Shown here one piece after another: positions 60,251 to 64,000 of a DNA stretch of 64,000 nt (position 1 is its first letter; each line of letters begins with the position of its first letter). The DNA comes from Patiria pectinifera (Eukaryota > Echinodermata > Asteroidea > Valvatida > Asterinidae). The translations under genes and the position numbers were made by a program. The notes below the pieces were generated by a model. The model had not been told where the DNA came from, made no database searches, and saw only the letters and a list, made by a program, of their open reading frames with translations. The stretch lies in assembly GCA_029964075.1 (NCBI GenBank), contig CM057150.1, positions 1,054,001 through 1,118,000 of the forward strand. Direction: 5' to 3'.

Positions 60251-61929
60251 ATCTTCCCAGTAAATGGATGAAATGGATTATGCAATAAAAATTCGAATTT
60301 ATAAACTATGTGGGGTACATTTTGTTTTAAAGGGGTGTTATAGGTCAGCAGCATTCAGTTTTGTGCACTTTTAGAGTGGAAAATGGAGACTCCTCGATAG
60401 GGCCTTAATTAACAGCTAATTAGTGGACCGAATTGGCCCCCTCCAAAATTTGATATTCCCAGTAGATGGATGAAATGGATTATGCAATAAAATTTCAAAT
60501 TTATAAAAAGTATGTGGGGTACATTTTGTTTTAAAGGGGTGTTATAGGTCAGCAGCATTCAGTTTTGTGCACTTTTAGAGTGCAAAATGGAGACTCCTCA
60601 TTAGGGCCTTAATTAACAGCTAAGTAGTAGACCGAATTGGCCTCCTCCAATAAATGATTTTTATCAGTAAATGGATGAAATGGATTATGCAATAAAAATT
60701 CAAATTTATAAAACTATGTGGGGTACATTTTGTTTTAAAGGGGTGTTATCGGTCAGCAGCATTCAGTTTTGTGCACTTTTAGAGTGGAAAATGGAGACTC
60801 CTCATTAGGGCCTTAATTAACAGCTAATTAGTGGACCGAATTGGCCCCCTCCAAAATTTGATATTTCCAATAGATGGATGAAATGGATTATGCAATAAAA
60901 ATTCAAATTTATAAAACTATGTGGGGTACATTTTGTTTTAAAGGGGTGTTATAGGTCAGCAGCATTCAGTTTTGTGCACTTTTAGAGTGGAAAATGGAGA
61001 CTCCTCGATAGAGCCTTAATTAACAGATAATTAGTTTACCGAATTGGCCTCCTCCAAAATATGATCTTCCCAGTAGATGGATGAAATGGATTATGCAATA
61101 AAAATTCAAATTTATAAACTATGTGGGGTACATTTTGTTTTAAAGGGGTGTTATAGGTCAGTAGCATTCAGTTTTGTGCACTTTTAGAGTGGAAAATGGA
61201 GACTCCTCGATAGGGCCTTAATTAACAGCTAATTAGTGGACCGAATTGGTCCCCTCCAAAATTTGATCTTTCCAGTAGATGGATAAAATGGATTATGCAA
61301 TAAAAATTCAAATTCATAAAACTCTGTGGGGTACATTTTGTTTTAAAGGGGGTGTTATATAGGTCAGCAACATTCAGTTTTGTGCACTTTTAGAGTCGAA
61401 AATGGAGACTCCTCGATAGGGCCTTATTTAACAGCTAATTAGTGGACCGAATTGGTCCCCTCCAAAATATGATCTTCCCAATAGATGGATGAAATGGATT
61501 ATGCAATAAAAATTCAAATTTATAAAACTATGTGGTGTACATTTTGTTTTAAAGGGGTGTTATAGGTCAGCAGCATTCAGTTTTGTGCACTTTTAGAGTG
61601 GAAAATGGAGACTCCTCGATAGAGCCTTAATTAACAGATAATTAGTTTACCGAATTGGCCCCCTCCAAAATATGATCTTCCCAGTAGATGGATGAAATGG
61701 ATTATGCAATAAAAATTCAAATTTATAAACTATGTGGGGAACATTTTGTTTTAAAGGGGTGTTATAGGTCAGTAGCATTCAGTTTTGTGCACTTTTAGAG
61801 TGGAAAATGGAGACTCCTCGATAGGGCCTTATTTAACAGCTAATTAGTGGACCGAATTGGTCCCCTCCAAAATATGATCTTTCCAATAGATGGATGAAAT
61901 GGATTATGCAATAAAAATTCAAATTTATA

Positions 61930-63560
61930 AAATTATATGGGGTACATTTTGTTTTAAAGGGGTGTTATCGGTCAGCAGCATTCAGTTTTGTGCACTTTTA
62001 GAGTGGAAAATGGAGACTCCTCATTAGGGCCATAATTAACAGCTAATTAGTGGACCGAATTGGCCCTCTCCAAAATTTGATATTCCCAATAGATGGATGA
62101 AATGGATTATGCAATAAAAATTCAAATTTATAAAACTATGTGGTGTACATTTTGTTTTAAAGGGGTGTTATAGGTCAGCAGCATTCAGTTTTGTGCACTT
62201 TTAGAGCGTAAATTGGAGACTCCTCGATAGAGCCTTAATTAACAGATAATTAGTTTACCGAATTGGCCCCCTCCAAAAAAAAAAATCTTCCCAGTAGATG
62301 GATGAAATGGATTATGCAATAAAAATTCAAATTTATAAACTATGTGGGGTACATTTTGTTTTAAAGGGGTGTTATAGGTCAGTAGCATTCAGTTTTGTGC
62401 ACTTTTAGAGTGGAAAATGGAGACTCCTCGATAGGGCATTAATTAACAGCTAATTAGTGGACCGAATTGGTCCCCTCCCAAATATGATCTTCCCAATAGA
62501 TGGATCAAATGGATTAAGCAATACAAATTTAAATTCATAAAATTATGTGGGGTACATTTTGTTTTAAAGTGGTGTTATAGGTCAGCAGCATTCAGATTAG
62601 TGCAATTTTAGAGTGGAAAATGGATACTCATCGATAGGGCCTTAATTAACAGCTAATTAGTGGACCGAATTGGCCCCCTCCAAAATTTGATATTCCCAAT
62701 AGATGGATAAAATGGATTGTGCAAAAAAAATTCAAATTCATAAAATTATATGGGGTACATTTTGTTTTAAAGGGATGTTATCGGTCAGCAGCATTCAGTT
62801 TTGTGCACTTTTAGAGTGGAAAATGGAGACTCCTCATTAGGGCCATAATTAACAGCTAATTAGTGGACCGAATTGGCCCCCTCCAAATTTTGATATTCCC
62901 AATAGATGGATGAAATGGATTATGCAATAAAAATTCAAATTTATAAAACTATGTGGTGTACATTTTGTTTTAAAGGGGTGTTATAGGTCAGCAGCATTCA
63001 GTTTTGTGCACTTTTAGAGTGGAAATTGGAGACTCCTCGATAGAGCCTTAATTAACAGATAATTAGTTTACCGAATTGGCCCCCTCCAAAATATGATCTT
63101 CCCAGTAGATGGATGAAATGGATTATGCAATAAAAATTCAAATTTATAAACTATGTGGGGTACATTTTGTTTTAAAGGGGTGTTATAGGTCAGTAGCATT
63201 CAGTTTTGTGCACTTTTAGAGTGGAAAATGGAGACTCCTCGATAGGGCCTTAATTAACAGCTAATTAGTGGACCGAATTGGTCCCCTCCCAAATATGATC
63301 TTCCCAATAGATGTATAAAATGGATTAAGCAATACAAATTTAAATTCATAAAATTATGTGGGGTACATTTTGTTTTAAAGTGGTGTTATAGGTCAGCAGC
63401 ATTCAGATTTGTGCAATTTTAGAGTGGAAAATGGATACTCATCGATAGGGCCTTAATTAACAGCTAATTAGTGGACCGAATTGGCCCCCTCCAAAATTTG
63501 ATATTCCCAATAGATGGATAAAATGGATTGTGCAATAAAAATTCAAATTTAAAAAACTAT
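61930..63560 (-). repeat. Two copies of a 4-monomer (~0.81-kb) unit
   Basis: AGGGCCATAATTAACAGC (62024, 62840) and CATTCAGATT.GTGCAATTTT (62590, 63400) recur at about 812-816 bp, in near-identical context. Confidence 0.8.
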
Positions 63561-64000
63561 GTGGGGTACATTTTGTTTTAAAGAAGGTGTTATAGGTCAA
63601 AGCATTCAGTTTTGTGCACTTTTAGAGTGGAAAATGGAGACTCCTCGATAGGGCCTTATTTAACAGCTAATTAGTAGACCGAATTGGCCCCCTCCAAAAT
63701 ATGATCTTCCCAGTAGATGGATGAAATGGATTATGCAATAAAAATTCAAATTTATAAAACTATGTGGGGTACATTTTGTTTTAAAGGGGTGTTATAGGTC
63801 AGCAGCATTCAGTTTTGTGCACTTTTAGAGTGGAAAATGGAGACTCCTCATTAGGGCCTTAATTAACAGCTAATTAGTGGACCGAATTGGCCCCCTCCAA
63901 AATATGATCTTCCCAGTAAATGGATGAAATGGATTATGCAATAAAAATTCAAATTTATAAACTATGTGGGGTACATTTTGTTTTAAAGGGGTGTTATAGG

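Larger units (their letters stand above)
41946..64000 (-). repeat. 203-bp satellite array, ~109 copies, continues past window
   Basis: Monomers read GTGGGGTACATTTTGTTTTA, TGTGCACTTTTAGAGTGG, GGAGACTCCTCGATAGGG, CCTTAATTAACAGCTAATTAG, GACCGAATTGGCCCCCTCC, GATGGATGAAATGGATTATG and AATAAAAATTCAAATTTATA, total 203 bp. They run head to tail without interruption to the window end, in the opposite orientation to 21957-22762. Variant monomers (TATACATGTAGGTCAGC, AAAGAAGGTGTTATAGG, CAATTTTAGAGTGG, CTCATTAGGG) recur in ordered patterns, showing segmental duplication. No insertion and no open frame of note occur inside. The first ~50 bp at the inner edge are diverged. Confidence 0.97.

Noticed and set aside
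41946-64000. Possible gene array or protein repeat in the 203-bp units
   Set aside because: Units are not a multiple of three, contain stops in all frames, and are AT-rich satellite.

Overview
The window is animal nuclear DNA, most likely from a marine invertebrate deuterostome such as an echinoderm, hemichordate or amphioxus. The evidence is intron-split immunoglobulin exons, tRNA-like and MITE-rich intergenic DNA, a dense TACATGTA/ACCGGTA word bias, and a Ty3/gypsy element with integrase ahead of reverse transcriptase (Gmr1-type order, first described from deuterostomes). The host species cannot be named from this sequence alone. There is no bacterial-style gene organisation.

Layout. 1-1010: a diverged tandem repeat. 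2211-7394: a long-TIR element with a 9-bp target-site duplication (TSD), carrying a second element (3272-6368) inside it. 7719-9867: three phase-1/phase-1 Ig-domain exons of a minus-strand gene, the only clearly intact host coding sequence. 11966-12843: a dead Ty3/gypsy pol fragment. 13217-15411: two MITE-like elements inserted in one older repeat. 16209-20503: a nested stack of at least seven insertions, most with readable TSDs. Removing the direct insertions returns a ~578-bp element, matching a 571-bp relative buried in the same stack. 20711-21619: an element whose arms are made of a CTTCGCCCC minisatellite.

21957-22762 and 41946-64000: arrays of one 203-bp satellite in opposite orientations (about 4 and about 109 copies). 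Between them lies a block that is ~7 kb once a 12.2-kb Gmr1-type retrotransposon (26681-38863, TSD CTTGA) is subtracted. Rejoining the flanks of that retrotransposon reveals one minus-strand degenerate gene. It has ubiquitin-specific protease (USP) motifs followed by a Ulp1/C48 cysteine-protease domain: a possible dual deubiquitinase/deSUMOylase-like polyprotein that I do not recognise. Its place between inverted satellite arrays suggests, but does not prove, a large mobile element.

The retrotransposon's 5' LTR is itself split by a 3.9-kb Helitron-like concatemer of three units, built from ~171-bp repeats that mostly carry a TGACGTCA site. The right third of the window is pure satellite with segmental duplications of 14, 9, 9 and 4 monomers.
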